The notes under the pieces are model-generated. The model was not told the origin of the DNA and made no database searches. It saw only the letters and a program-made list of their open reading frames with translations. A program made the position numbers and the translations under genes. A DNA stretch of 7,198 bases from Planctomycetota bacterium. Its GTDB lineage: Bacteria > Planctomycetota > Planctomycetia > Planctomycetales > Planctomycetaceae. Each line of letters opens with the position of its first letter. Position 1 is the first letter of the stretch. Location of the stretch: contig JAQBZS010000361.1 in assembly GCA_027622115.1 (NCBI GenBank), positions 1-7,198 on the forward strand, given 5' to 3'. Shown here in pieces: positions 1 to 7,078 of this stretch.

Positions 1-42
1 CGAAACCTGCTGACGATTACATATCGACTTCACAGATCGCAA

Positions 43-1383
43 ATGTCCGAGTCTACCATCTCAATCCCTGCATCATTCACCGAGCGATTGTCGCTGTCGT
101 TCGACGACTCGGCGATGTCGCGCGTGAGTGCCGCGCGTTGGATGGTGCCCATGTCCGCACTCGTGCTGTCGAGCGTGTTCTTGGTCGATGGCCATCGCTG
201 GGACTGCTCCACGCTGACCAACTATGTCTCGAGCGCGGAGGAACGCGCGGCATCCGTATCCAGCGGAAACTGGAAACGACGCGTTGCATTCGTGGCACTT
301 GCCGCGAGCGGCGCGATTCTGTTGTTGACGAGTTCTCGACGGCCCGTGATTTCTGACCTGCTGGGCTTGGCAATCGCAGGCGCGGTGGTGTGGAGCTTCG
401 TGAGTCTCGGCTGGGCGGACGACCGTTCGTTGGTGTTCAAACGCCTGATCGTGTTCGCGTTTTGCTTGCTGGGAGCCCTGGGATTGGCAGGCGCGATGCG
501 GCTCGACGACCTCTGCAAGACGACGGTTTGGGTGTGCGCGATCTATGCCGGGCTGGGCTTACTGGCCGAGTTGTCGCTCGGCACATTTCGACCGTGGTCC
601 GGCGGCTATCGTTTCGCTGGAACCCTGCACCCAAACGGCCAAGCTTTGAACTGCGGAGCCATGAGCATCGCGGCTTTTTTGCTACGCCGCACCGATCGGC
701 ATCGCTGGTTGTATACCGGACTGCTGGCGCTCGCGCTGGTGTGCATGATGTTGACGAAGTCCCGCACGGCGACCGGCGGAACGCTGCTGGCGCTGGGACT
801 GTTGTGGATGCTGCGACGTCCCCTGCAATCGCGGGTGCTGGCGAGTCTTGCCGTGGCGTGGCTGGTGGTCGCGGGTTGCTTTGCTGGGTTGTTGCTCAAC
901 ACGGGCGACGGGTTTTCCGGCGCGGTCAACATGGGTCGAGAAAGCGAAACGGCAGCCGGCAACGGGCGATATCCGATCTGGTCCACCTGCCTGGAAATGG
1001 CCGGTCGACAACTACCGCTCGGCGTCGGGTTCGAATGTTTCTGGCTGCCGAAACGGATCGAGCTGGTGTCGTGGAAGGTCGGTTGGCCGTTGTCTTCTGC
1101 GCACAGCGCGTACCTTGAAGTGCTGCTGAGCCTCGGTGCGATCGGCTTGCTGCTGTACTTGGTGATGCTCGGCGCGGGGTTGCGTAACAGTTTCGTGCGG
1201 CATCGCGCTACGAATGAGATCGGGGCGGGATTCTTGTTCGGCTTGCTGTTGCTCGGCTGCATTCAGGCGCTGATGGAATCTGGATTCTCGTCGCCAACCG
1301 GGTTCGTGCCGTTTATGGCCGGTTGCGGATTGGCTCGGATCGCATATTTCGAACCGACGTGTTTCACAGTGGGGGACGCTTGA
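43..1383 (+). CDS. O-antigen ligase / Wzy polymerase family membrane protein
   Basis: The 446-residue protein is strongly hydrophobic, with about ten to twelve likely membrane segments (for example residues 34-49, 82-96, 105-122, 133-150, 224-237, 265-285, 360-380 and 393-410). Features of the Wzy_C (O-antigen ligase/polymerase) family are visible: WADDRS at 124-129, R-FAGTLHPNG at 190-199, the SRT motif after LTK at 237-242, a long periplasmic loop at about 286-350, and SAHSAYLEVLLSLGAIG at 352-368. Family members either polymerise undecaprenyl-linked repeat units or transfer a finished glycan to an acceptor; the sequence does not decide which. The gene lies 52 bases upstream of a family-2 glycosyltransferase on the same strand, which supports a polysaccharide locus. 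The frame has no stop between base 1 and the ATG at 43, and no strong ribosome site precedes that ATG, so the true start could be further left. Family assignment is firm; substrate is unknown. Confidence 0.88.
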   Translation: MSESTISIPASFTERLSLSFDDSAMSRVSAARWMVPMSALVLSSVFLVDGHRWDCSTLTNYVSSAEERAASVSSGNWKRRVAFVALAASGAILLLTSSRRPVISDLLGLAIAGAVVWSFVSLGWADDRSLVFKRLIVFAFCLLGALGLAGAMRLDDLCKTTVWVCAIYAGLGLLAELSLGTFRPWSGGYRFAGTLHPNGQALNCGAMSIAAFLLRRTDRHRWLYTGLLALALVCMMLTKSRTATGGTLLALGLLWMLRRPLQSRVLASLAVAWLVVAGCFAGLLLNTGDGFSGAVNMGRESETAAGNGRYPIWSTCLEMAGRQLPLGVGFECFWLPKRIELVSWKVGWPLSSAHSAYLEVLLSLGAIGLLLYLVMLGAGLRNSFVRHRATNEIGAGFLFGLLLLGCIQALMESGFSSPTGFVPFMAGCGLARIAYFEPTCFTVGDA

Positions 1384-1424
1384 TGGGCCGCTCTTCACGG
1401 ATTTCCAATCTCAATCCCAATCCT

Positions 1425-1429
1425 AAAGG
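1425..1429 (+). promoter_or_regulatory. Ribosome binding site of the glycosyltransferase
   Basis: AAAGG lies six bases before the ATG at 1436. It fixes translation initiation in frame 2, which supports the view that the gene really begins there and that the downstream frame-1 reading is reached only across a frame break. Confidence 0.6.
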
Positions 1430-1435
1430 CGAAGC

Positions 1436-2439
1436 ATGACAGGTAACTCCATTCACTTAGGCGACGAGCACCGCATCAGCGTGATCATGCCCACGTTCAA
1501 CCGCGCCCATTATTGCCGGGCGCGTTGGAATCGCTGGCGTGTCAACAGACGCACGACGAATTCACCTATGACGTTTTCGTCGTGGATAATGCGTCGACCG
1601 ACGATACTCTCGCGGTTGTGGAAACATTCGCCGAGACGTCGCCGATTCCGGTGCATTATTGCTACGAAGCCAAGCCCGGTGATGCTCCCCCGCGTAATCA
1701 CGGTATCAAGCATTCGACGAGTCCCTGGCTGGCGTTCTTCGACGACGACCAATTCGCCACGCCGTTGTGGTTGGCGGAGTTGTTGCGAGTCGCCATCGTC
1801 CGCAATGCTCGGATCGTCGGCGGTCCCGTGCATTTGGATCTGCCGGACGAAATCGCAGCCGGGCTCTCGCGGTCCTGTCGCCGGACATTACGTGAAATGA
1901 AACCTTACGACAGCGCGCGGACTTACGACGCAGCCGACATTCCGGGCACGGGCAACATGTTGGTGCATCGATCGGTGTTTGACGATGTCGGTTCGTTCGA
2001 CGAGTCCATGCAGGCTGGCGGCAGTGACTGGAGGCTTGTCAATTCTGCCCGTCGACGGGGGATCGAACCGTGGTACGCGCCGGACGCGGTGATCCGGCAT
2101 CGCGTTGAAGATGACCGCATGACTCGATCGTACTTTCGTTGGGATTCGCTCAACGGCGGTGCCACCGTCGCACGCGAACATCACCACACGCGGGGGTTAG
2201 CGGGTCTCGCTGTCGGATGTGCCGCCCGCTTGGCTCGGCTCGGTTGCTACCTGCCTCGATTGGTGTGGGATCGTCTCCGACCGCCACAAGTCGGCGTGGC
2301 CGAAAGCCGCATGATGGCGTGGCGTACCGAAGCGTATCTCCGTGAAGCCATTAGTCTCGTGGCGCCTCGCCTGTGTCCGCAGCGAGGTTTTCATCGGATG
2401 ATTGAGTTCCGGGCTGGGCGAATGGCAGGAAGCGTGTAG
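1436..2439 (+). CDS. Family-2 glycosyltransferase, frame interrupted near 1511
   Basis: This would transfer a sugar from a nucleotide-sugar donor during surface-glycan assembly at the cytoplasmic face of the membrane. The start ATG at 1436 has a good ribosome site (AAAGG, 1425-1429, six bases upstream). The first 25 codons read in frame 2 and end with the GT-A opening ISVIMPTFNRAH. The rest continues in frame 1 from 1513 with PGALESLACQQ, so one base appears missing around 1510-1513; the repaired product is about 334 residues. Downstream motifs are intact: VVDNASTDDT, the PRNHG segment, FFDDDQ with the metal-binding DXD (about residue 104), TGNMLVHRSVFDDVGSFDES, and GGSDWRL, the usual region of the catalytic base. 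The C-terminal 100 residues are basic, with an amphipathic or hydrophobic stretch at about 255-275. No slippery heptamer is visible at the break, so a sequencing error or recent mutation is likelier than programmed frameshifting. It ends convergently with the secretin gene. Confidence 0.85.
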
Positions 2440-2490
2440 CGGCCAAAGCAAATTGCAAATTCGTAGCCGCGGAGCGGCGACAGCATAAAG

Positions 2491-2510
2491 CCTGGGGTGC
2501 AAACCCCAGG
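2491..2510. terminator. Hairpin with GCAA tetraloop, possible bidirectional terminator
   Basis: CCTGGGGT (2491-2498) pairs perfectly with ACCCCAGG (2503-2510) around the loop GCAA, which is a GNRA tetraloop in RNA read from the plus strand. It sits 52 bases after the glycosyltransferase stop and between convergent genes, where a terminator is expected. The following bases (TTTCAATTC) are only weakly T-rich, so it is not a textbook intrinsic terminator. It may instead be simply part of the repeat family. Confidence 0.35.
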
Positions 2511-2606
2511 TTTCAATTCAACCAAACGAGCCGTAGCCGCAAAGCAATTGACCGCTGCTCCCGCCGCTCCGCGGCTTCACTGATGATTGACTCCGAACTC
2601 CGTACC

Positions 2607-2631
2607 TGGGGTTCCGCTGCGCTCCACCCCA
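2607..2631. repeat. Second hairpin of the TGGGGT/ACCCCA type
   Basis: TGGGGT (2607-2612) pairs with ACCCCA (2626-2631) around a 13-base loop that is itself GC-rich. It shares the stem core of the hairpin at 2491-2510 but has a different loop. This suggests two variants of one dispersed repeat family lying about 115 bases apart. Confidence 0.5.
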
Positions 2632-2651
2632 TGACTTTACGAAATGCTGGG

Positions 2652-5513
2652 CTAACGAAACTGAGTGCTTTGCAGTGCCGGACGTCGAGCAACCGATGTC
2701 CGGCGACTTGGGCTGGGAGATGGTGGAACAACTCGACCTGTTCGACGCGGCGCAGGCGGTGAATGAAAGACCTCGTCGGGCGATGGATTCGTGCTGGGGA
2801 ACCAACTTCGCGGCGGAATCTGCGACTCGATCAACCTCTTGAGCCGCAAGACCTCCAAGTTATTGGGCGACAATCGAGCCGCTTGTTTAATGTGGTACAC
2901 CGCTCGAACTTGGTCATCGCGTTCAAACGCCTTCTGTGCCGAGTCGTAGTGCGTGCGGGCCATTTGCACGCGACTGGCGGGCGTCATGCTGTGCTTGAAT
3001 TCACGCGCACGCGCAAATTGCTCGTCGCGAACTTCTTCCCCGCGAGCCGCGGAGTGGGCTTGGTTCACGATTCGCGGAGTCAACAATACGATCAACTCTT
3101 CACGCAAGACGCTGTCGGATTTGTTGCGAAAGATGCCGCCAACACCCGGTAGCGAACTGAGCCACGGCACGCCGCTTGTCGATTCGGTGACGCTCTCCCG
3201 AATCAGTCCGCCGAGGACAATTGTGGCTCCATCTTGAATCATGACGTTGGTGGTGACTTCGGCGGTCGTCGTGTTGGGCAGGCCGTTTTGGATGGTGCCG
3301 TCGCTGAGTTCCGGATGCACTTCCATGCGGACGTAGCCGTCGGGGGCGACAAACGGTCGCACAAACAGCTTCGTGCCGACTTCCAAAAAGTTGACGTTCG
3401 TTTGTGTCGTGGCACCGTTGGTCGTGGTTTCCGTGTACGGCAGCTTTTGGCCGATGATCAATTGGGCCTTTTGTTTGTTGAGCACTCGGATGGTCGGCGC
3501 GGCAACCAGGTTGACGTCGGTGATAGTTTCGAGTGCTTCGATGAAGGCGCTGACGTCGCCTTGGATGAAGCCGTATTTCAACCCCGCCGATCCGAGGAAC
3601 TTGCCGACGTCCTGCACCGCGTTGACGTTTTGCGGAAAGCCGACTCCACCATTAAACGCGTTTCCGTCACCGACCACCGAGAAATTCTTGTTGTTGTCTC
3701 CCAGGAGCGCGAAATTCACGCCCATCGCCATTGTGTCGCTGAGTTTCACTTGCAGGATCAAGGCTTCGATCACCACCTGCGCCGGCGGCACGTCCATCTC
3801 ATCCACGATCTGGTCAACTTGGGCGATGATCGAATCGTAGTCCTGAATCAACAGGGCATCTTGCTGACTCATCGTGTCGCCGCCCGCCGTGGAAGGATCG
3901 GAGGCGATGCCGGCTTCCGCCGGATTTGTTACGGCGCTGATGCCAATGTTTTTCGTCAGCAGCGGAGTAATCAGCGACTGCAACTCCTTCGCACTGATGT
4001 AATTCGGTCGGTAGACCTTGCTGATCACTTTTCGCGCGGCTTGTTTCTTGGCTTCCTCTTCTTCCAATGTCGTTACGAAGATGAAGTTGGCGTTTTTCTG
4101 ATACGAGAAATTCCGCACTTTCAGCAACGCGTCGAGTGCTTCATCGACGGTCACATTCTGCAAGTTGGCGGACACCTCGCCAGACACTCCGGCACTGACC
4201 AGTACGTTCTTGCCCGATAATTGACCGAGCATCTCCAACACCTTGATGATCTCGGTGCCTTTCTCGATTTGCAGTGAGAACCGCTCTTCATCCGAACTCA
4301 CATTCCCCGCCTGCGTGGACAGTTCCACTTTCATAACCGGCTCGCGCGTCGGTGTCGGTGTCGGTGTGCCTTGACTGCCGGTGACATCGTTTGGCTTGGG
4401 CGTGCCGCTGCTGGAGTTTCCGTTGGCCGGTTGAGTCGGCGCCGCGCCAGTTCCGTCGGGGCGGGCGGCATCGACTGCCTTTGTGGCTCGCTGCTTCAAC
4501 GCTTCGAGTTGTTCGTGCAGGTCTTTCAAGTACTTCAATTGCTCGCTCTGCATCTGCTGTCTCTGAACCTGAGCAACCAATTCGACTTGCCGATTGAGTC
4601 CCGTGATTTGAGCCGCGATGCGATCAAAGTCGGCATCGCGCGGGTTCGAGGCTCCCGACGAATTCGCCATTGAAGTTCCAGACGAATGGTTTGTCGGTGC
4701 TTCGTGCGGCGGCATGCGGTTCGAGAGTGTCGCCGGATAGTAATTCGAACGATCGCGAGTTCGATCGAGTGATCGGTCTTTGAGTGCGCCGAACTTCACA
4801 ACGTAGCCGCCGGCACGCGACTGCGATTGATCCGTCGGCTCGAAACGCAACGTTGAATCGTCCGAAGATTCCTCAGCGGTCGAATGGCGTTCGATCTGAC
4901 CGAGGATGATGCCCGGCGAATCCTGTTTGAGCGTCGAACGGTCAGCCGAGTCGAAGAAGCGGAATCCCGGTCCGTTCGCTTCGCCGTGATTCGGTTTGAG
5001 ATCACCGAATGGGTCGAGTGATTTCGGATCCGGAACGGGTTGTTCTTCCGGCACTTGAGGTGCGATGCGGTCCGGCGGAGTCGGCGTGATCGGTAATGGA
5101 GTGCGTTTGAATTGACCAACTGAAGCTTGGTCGATCCGCGCGGCGTGATCCGTGTGAGTGTTGGGTCGCGCGAACTTGTCGTCGGTTCGCATCGCCGTTT
5201 GAACGGGGTAGACAATGTTCGCCGGCGCTGCGGGATCGGGTGCGTTCGCGGTAACGACTCGGACATCGGTGGACGCGATCATGGATGGTGCAGACGCTGC
5301 GGTTACGGTCTCCGCCACGCTCGGCGGGTCCGCTTGCATCTTCGCCCGTCGCGCCAATTGCTCGGTGCGCGTGGGTTCGCCGAGCACCAGCAATGTGCCG
5401 ACAACGAACACCAGCGGAATCGACAGTACGATCACCCGCACGGCGGTGCGAAGCGACTTCGAGCCGGCTGTTGGTCTCGGCGATCGAGTTGAGTTCGGTT
5501 TAGTCGGTTTCAC
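2652..5513 (-). CDS. pilQ: Type IV pilus / type II secretion outer-membrane secretin
   Basis: This 953-residue protein would form the outer-membrane ring through which a pilus or secreted substrate passes. Order: a hydrophobic signal or anchor segment at about 24-45 with no lipobox; a Pro/Ser-rich unstructured region to about 290; a probable coiled coil at 295-347; a PTPTPT linker at 384-389; an STN/N0-like domain at 411-482; one Secretin_N repeat at about 495-575; and the secretin pore domain at 577-816. The pore domain contains VVIEALILQV, VAAPTIRVLNKQKAQ, DGATIVLGGL, VPWLSSLPGVGGIF and EELIVLLTPRIV. Residues 845-897 resemble a TPR-type helix pair, followed by a Pro/Ser/Arg-rich tail. The GTG start overlaps the upstream connector gene by 14 bases and has AGGGA nine bases upstream (5523-5527), so translation is probably coupled. 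PilQ is inferred from gene order; a GspD-type role remains possible. The last 40 residues have unusual codon use and may not be native. Confidence 0.93.
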   Translation of the reverse strand: MKPTKPNSTRSPRPTAGSKSLRTAVRVIVLSIPLVFVVGTLLVLGEPTRTEQLARRAKMQADPPSVAETVTAASAPSMIASTDVRVVTANAPDPAAPANIVYPVQTAMRTDDKFARPNTHTDHAARIDQASVGQFKRTPLPITPTPPDRIAPQVPEEQPVPDPKSLDPFGDLKPNHGEANGPGFRFFDSADRSTLKQDSPGIILGQIERHSTAEESSDDSTLRFEPTDQSQSRAGGYVVKFGALKDRSLDRTRDRSNYYPATLSNRMPPHEAPTNHSSGTSMANSSGASNPRDADFDRIAAQITGLNRQVELVAQVQRQQMQSEQLKYLKDLHEQLEALKQRATKAVDAARPDGTGAAPTQPANGNSSSGTPKPNDVTGSQGTPTPTPTREPVMKVELSTQAGNVSSDEERFSLQIEKGTEIIKVLEMLGQLSGKNVLVSAGVSGEVSANLQNVTVDEALDALLKVRNFSYQKNANFIFVTTLEEEEAKKQAARKVISKVYRPNYISAKELQSLITPLLTKNIGISAVTNPAEAGIASDPSTAGGDTMSQQDALLIQDYDSIIAQVDQIVDEMDVPPAQVVIEALILQVKLSDTMAMGVNFALLGDNNKNFSVVGDGNAFNGGVGFPQNVNAVQDVGKFLGSAGLKYGFIQGDVSAFIEALETITDVNLVAAPTIRVLNKQKAQLIIGQKLPYTETTTNGATTQTNVNFLEVGTKLFVRPFVAPDGYVRMEVHPELSDGTIQNGLPNTTTAEVTTNVMIQDGATIVLGGLIRESVTESTSGVPWLSSLPGVGGIFRNKSDSVLREELIVLLTPRIVNQAHSAARGEEVRDEQFARAREFKHSMTPASRVQMARTHYDSAQKAFERDDQVRAVYHIKQAARLSPNNLEVLRLKRLIESQIPPRSWFPSTNPSPDEVFHSPPAPRRTGRVVPPSPSPSRRTSVARRPALQSTQFR
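4348..4365. repeat. Three tandem GTCGGT hexamers inside the secretin gene
   Basis: Three perfect GTCGGT units (minus strand ACCGAC) sit back to back and encode the Pro-Thr run of the secretin linker just before the STN-like domain. In-frame hexamer arrays of this kind can vary in copy number by slippage and change linker length without breaking the frame. Confidence 0.6.
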
Positions 5514-6302
5514 CTGGAGTCGTCCCTGACTTGGGTGTCGCGGAACCTGCCGTGGTTCGCGGATTCGTTGTGGACTGAAGTGTCGGTCGTTTGGTGACCG
5601 GCAGTGAGCCGAGCCCGAAGCTACTGCGTCGGTCTCGTCGTACGTCGATGCCGGAAAAACTGGTCTTGGACAGTCGTAGTTCGAAGGCCTCGCCGGCGCG
5701 TGTCAGCACGACTCGCCGATCAAAGACTGCCGCGAGCTGGTAGGTTTCGCCGTTGTGCTTGATGTCCGCGCCTTCCGAATACATGCGACTGTTCAACACG
5801 GCGGCTCGGCGAGATTTGCCAACAATCGTGCTGTGCAGCACAAAGCCTTTTTCTTGCGGCGTGGCTTGTTTGGGCCGCGTGTTCGTCTTGCGACGCGCGG
5901 CGGCACGGGCCTTTCGCTTCTCTTCTTCCTCGGCCAAGACTTGCTCGCCGTCTTGAGCAAACAACACCGGCGGCGGGAATTCGCTGTAGTCGATCGCGAA
6001 TGGATCATTGACGAAACGTTCGTCTGCCGAGATCAGCAGCGGATCACCGGCGAACAGTTTGTCGATGTCTTGCCAGCGATAGGCGATCGAATCTGGTGGT
6101 GTGTCGTCCTTCGTCACGCTGGTTGCCGACGGTACGGTCGCGGCCTGCACGCGTCTGGTACCGGTCGGCGCCAAAGGCATTCATGATGGGCGGCACGGCC
6201 ACGAATCCAAACACCAGCAGCAACACCCCGAGCGCAAGAGTCTTTTGCCAACTCTATTTTGAAGTCTTCGAACAGTTGTGTTGCGAAGGTTTGCTTGGCC
6301 AT
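5500..6302 (-). CDS. PilP/GspC-like inner-membrane connector, frame interrupted twice
   Basis: This would be the periplasmic connector between the inner-membrane platform and the secretin. The well-preserved part (6180-5500) has an acidic, Pro-rich linker, a Lys/Arg/Glu-rich helix, and a C-terminal beta domain: STIVGKSRRAAVLNSRMYSEG, then a VVLTRAGEAFELRL core. That is the HR/PilP pattern, in which a raised 'Ala-Val-Leu-Asn' strand leads to a 'Gly-...-Val-Val-Leu' hairpin. The natural N-terminus appears to be MAKQTFATQLFEDFKIELAK from the ATG at 6302, with a weak GAAGAG site upstream. After an AAAA run near 6240 the frame must slip by one base to give the membrane segment LALGVLLLVFGFVAVPPIM. 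It must slip again between about 6182 and 6140 to reach the long frame. Both events behave like one extra base each. Repaired length is about 266 residues. The 3' end overlaps the secretin start by 14 bases. The first segment could alternatively be a separate small protein, but this seems unlikely. Confidence 0.72.
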
Positions 6303-6327
6303 GAACTCAACTCTTCTTTGCACGCTT

Positions 6328-6437
6328 CGTAGCCACGCTCGCCAGAGCGTGGGATTGGTACTGCCGTCAAAAGCCCGCGCGTCGAGCGTGGGATTGGTTC
6401 TGCCGTCAAAGCCCACGCTCTGGCGAGCGTGGCTACG
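6328..6437. repeat. 110-bp dyad element with 26-bp perfect arms inside the pilus operon
   Basis: The left arm (6328-6353) and right arm (6412-6437) are perfect inverted copies of each other over 26 bases. Each arm is itself a hairpin: CCACGCTC/GAGCGTGG stems of eight pairs around the loops GCCA and TGGC. Between the arms lies a direct repeat of about 31 bases (6345-6376 and 6384-6414) differing by one substitution and one A-run length change. The element fills most of the 143-base gap between the pilO-like stop and the connector start. It looks like a paired REP/BIME-type element; in RNA it would fold into a very stable cruciform-like structure that could affect mRNA processing or relative expression within the operon. 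Confidence 0.75.
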
Positions 6438-6445
6438 GTAAAAGC

Positions 6446-7078
6446 CTAGTTCGCGCGCAGCGGCGACCGAGGTTCTCTTGATCGAATATCGGCGATTCGC
6501 GGCTTTGTCCGAGCTACTTTTTCCGCAGATCCGGAAAACTCCTCATGACGCACGTAAACGGCAAACTTGATCTCGCCTTCCACAACCTTGGCGGACCGCT
6601 CATTTTCCAGACTGAGCTTGAAGTCACTGATGGCGAAGATTCGCTGTCGACGCTCAAGACCTCGCAAAAACGCCAACATGGACGGGTAACTGCCGCGAAA
6701 GCTCAGCGTAAACGGCACCGACCGATACGCTTGATGCATGTCCGTTGCCAGCGGTTCGAACCGAGTCACGACCAGACCGGCACTTTCCGCCAGTTGTGCC
6801 ACTTGTCCGATGATGACGTGCGTGTCGCCGTTGGCCGGCATGAGTTCGTCGGTCTTGGTGAGGAAATCGCGACGTTCATCAATGCGGTCATCGAGTGAAT
6901 TCAATTCGGCGGTTCGCAACGGCACGTTCTCGATGTTTTCCTCGGCGGCGAGGATCTCTTCGTTGATCACCTGCTGACGATTCATGCCGGGCACGAAAAT
7001 GAACAGCAAGTAACCGAACACCACCACCGCAAGGCTGACGACGGTGACGAGCATGTCGTTTTTCAAAAGGTTTTTCAT
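6446..7078 (-). CDS. pilO: PilO-like type IV pilus / T2SS assembly-platform protein
   Basis: This 210-residue bitopic inner-membrane protein would pair with PilN and link the cytoplasmic PilM side to the PilP and secretin periplasmic side. A short basic cytoplasmic N-terminus (MKNLLKND) is followed by one membrane helix at about residues 10-30. A coiled-coil-prone stretch follows at about 35-75 (EEILAAEENIENV, then LNSLDDRIDERRDFL). Next is the ferredoxin-like PilO domain: VIIGQVAQLAESAGLVVTRF, then PFTLSFRGSYPSMLAFLRGL, RIFAISDFKL, and a closing strand GEIKFAVYV, ending near 175. The remaining tail is basic and probably flexible. Length and layout fit PilO; GspM-type proteins are the main alternative. 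The ATG start has GTGAGG (7086-7091) seven bases upstream. It is the first complete gene of the minus-strand cluster here; PilM and PilN homologues would be expected upstream, outside the window. Confidence 0.85.
   Translation of the reverse strand: MKNLLKNDMLVTVVSLAVVVFGYLLFIFVPGMNRQQVINEEILAAEENIENVPLRTAELNSLDDRIDERRDFLTKTDELMPANGDTHVIIGQVAQLAESAGLVVTRFEPLATDMHQAYRSVPFTLSFRGSYPSMLAFLRGLERRQRIFAISDFKLSLENERSAKVVEGEIKFAVYVRHEEFSGSAEKVARTKPRIADIRSREPRSPLRAN

Larger units (their letters stand above)
2440..2651. repeat. Convergent intergenic region built of inverted-repeat modules
   Basis: No gene is supported in these 212 bases between two convergent genes. The dyad GCCGC-GGA-GCGGC (2466-2478) returns in inverted orientation at 2563-2575; the inverted match covers 14 bases (2466-2479 against 2562-2575). 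CGTAGCCGC occurs directly at 2462-2470 and 2532-2540. A second module, CCTGGGGT ... ACCCC, appears at 2491-2510 with a short loop and at 2605-2631 with a longer GC-rich loop. This mirrored layout resembles dispersed REP/BIME-type elements. From memory, similar modules are frequent between genes of planctomycetes, but I could not search for copies. The open frames crossing the region are low in quality and look like repeat read-through. Confidence 0.6.

Noticed and set aside
390..1118. 242-codon plus-strand open frame overlapping the O-antigen ligase gene
   Set aside because: It is an Arg/Gly-rich out-of-frame reading of the ligase gene, with no motif or ribosome site.
606..1262. 218-codon open frame on the minus strand opposite the O-antigen ligase gene
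   Set aside because: The plus-strand frame has clear membrane segments and family motifs; the antisense product is Ser/Pro/Arg-rich without domains.
1502..1520. Programmed ribosomal frameshift in the glycosyltransferase
   Set aside because: There is no slippery X-XXY-YYZ heptamer or plausible downstream pseudoknot, and such regulation is not known for this family; an indel is simpler.
2513..2731. Small minus-strand open frame across the intergenic repeats
   Set aside because: Its C-terminal half translates the repeat modules themselves, and its start would be a TTG without a ribosome site; it looks like repeat read-through.
3234..4220. 328-codon open frame on the plus strand inside the secretin gene
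   Set aside because: It is antisense to the best-conserved part of the secretin, has a His/Arg/Val-rich composition typical of reverse-frame translation in GC-rich DNA, and shows no recognisable domain.
6345..6414. Possible CRISPR-like direct repeat pair
   Set aside because: There are only two imperfect copies, seven bases apart, nested in a larger inverted repeat; spacing and number do not fit a CRISPR array.
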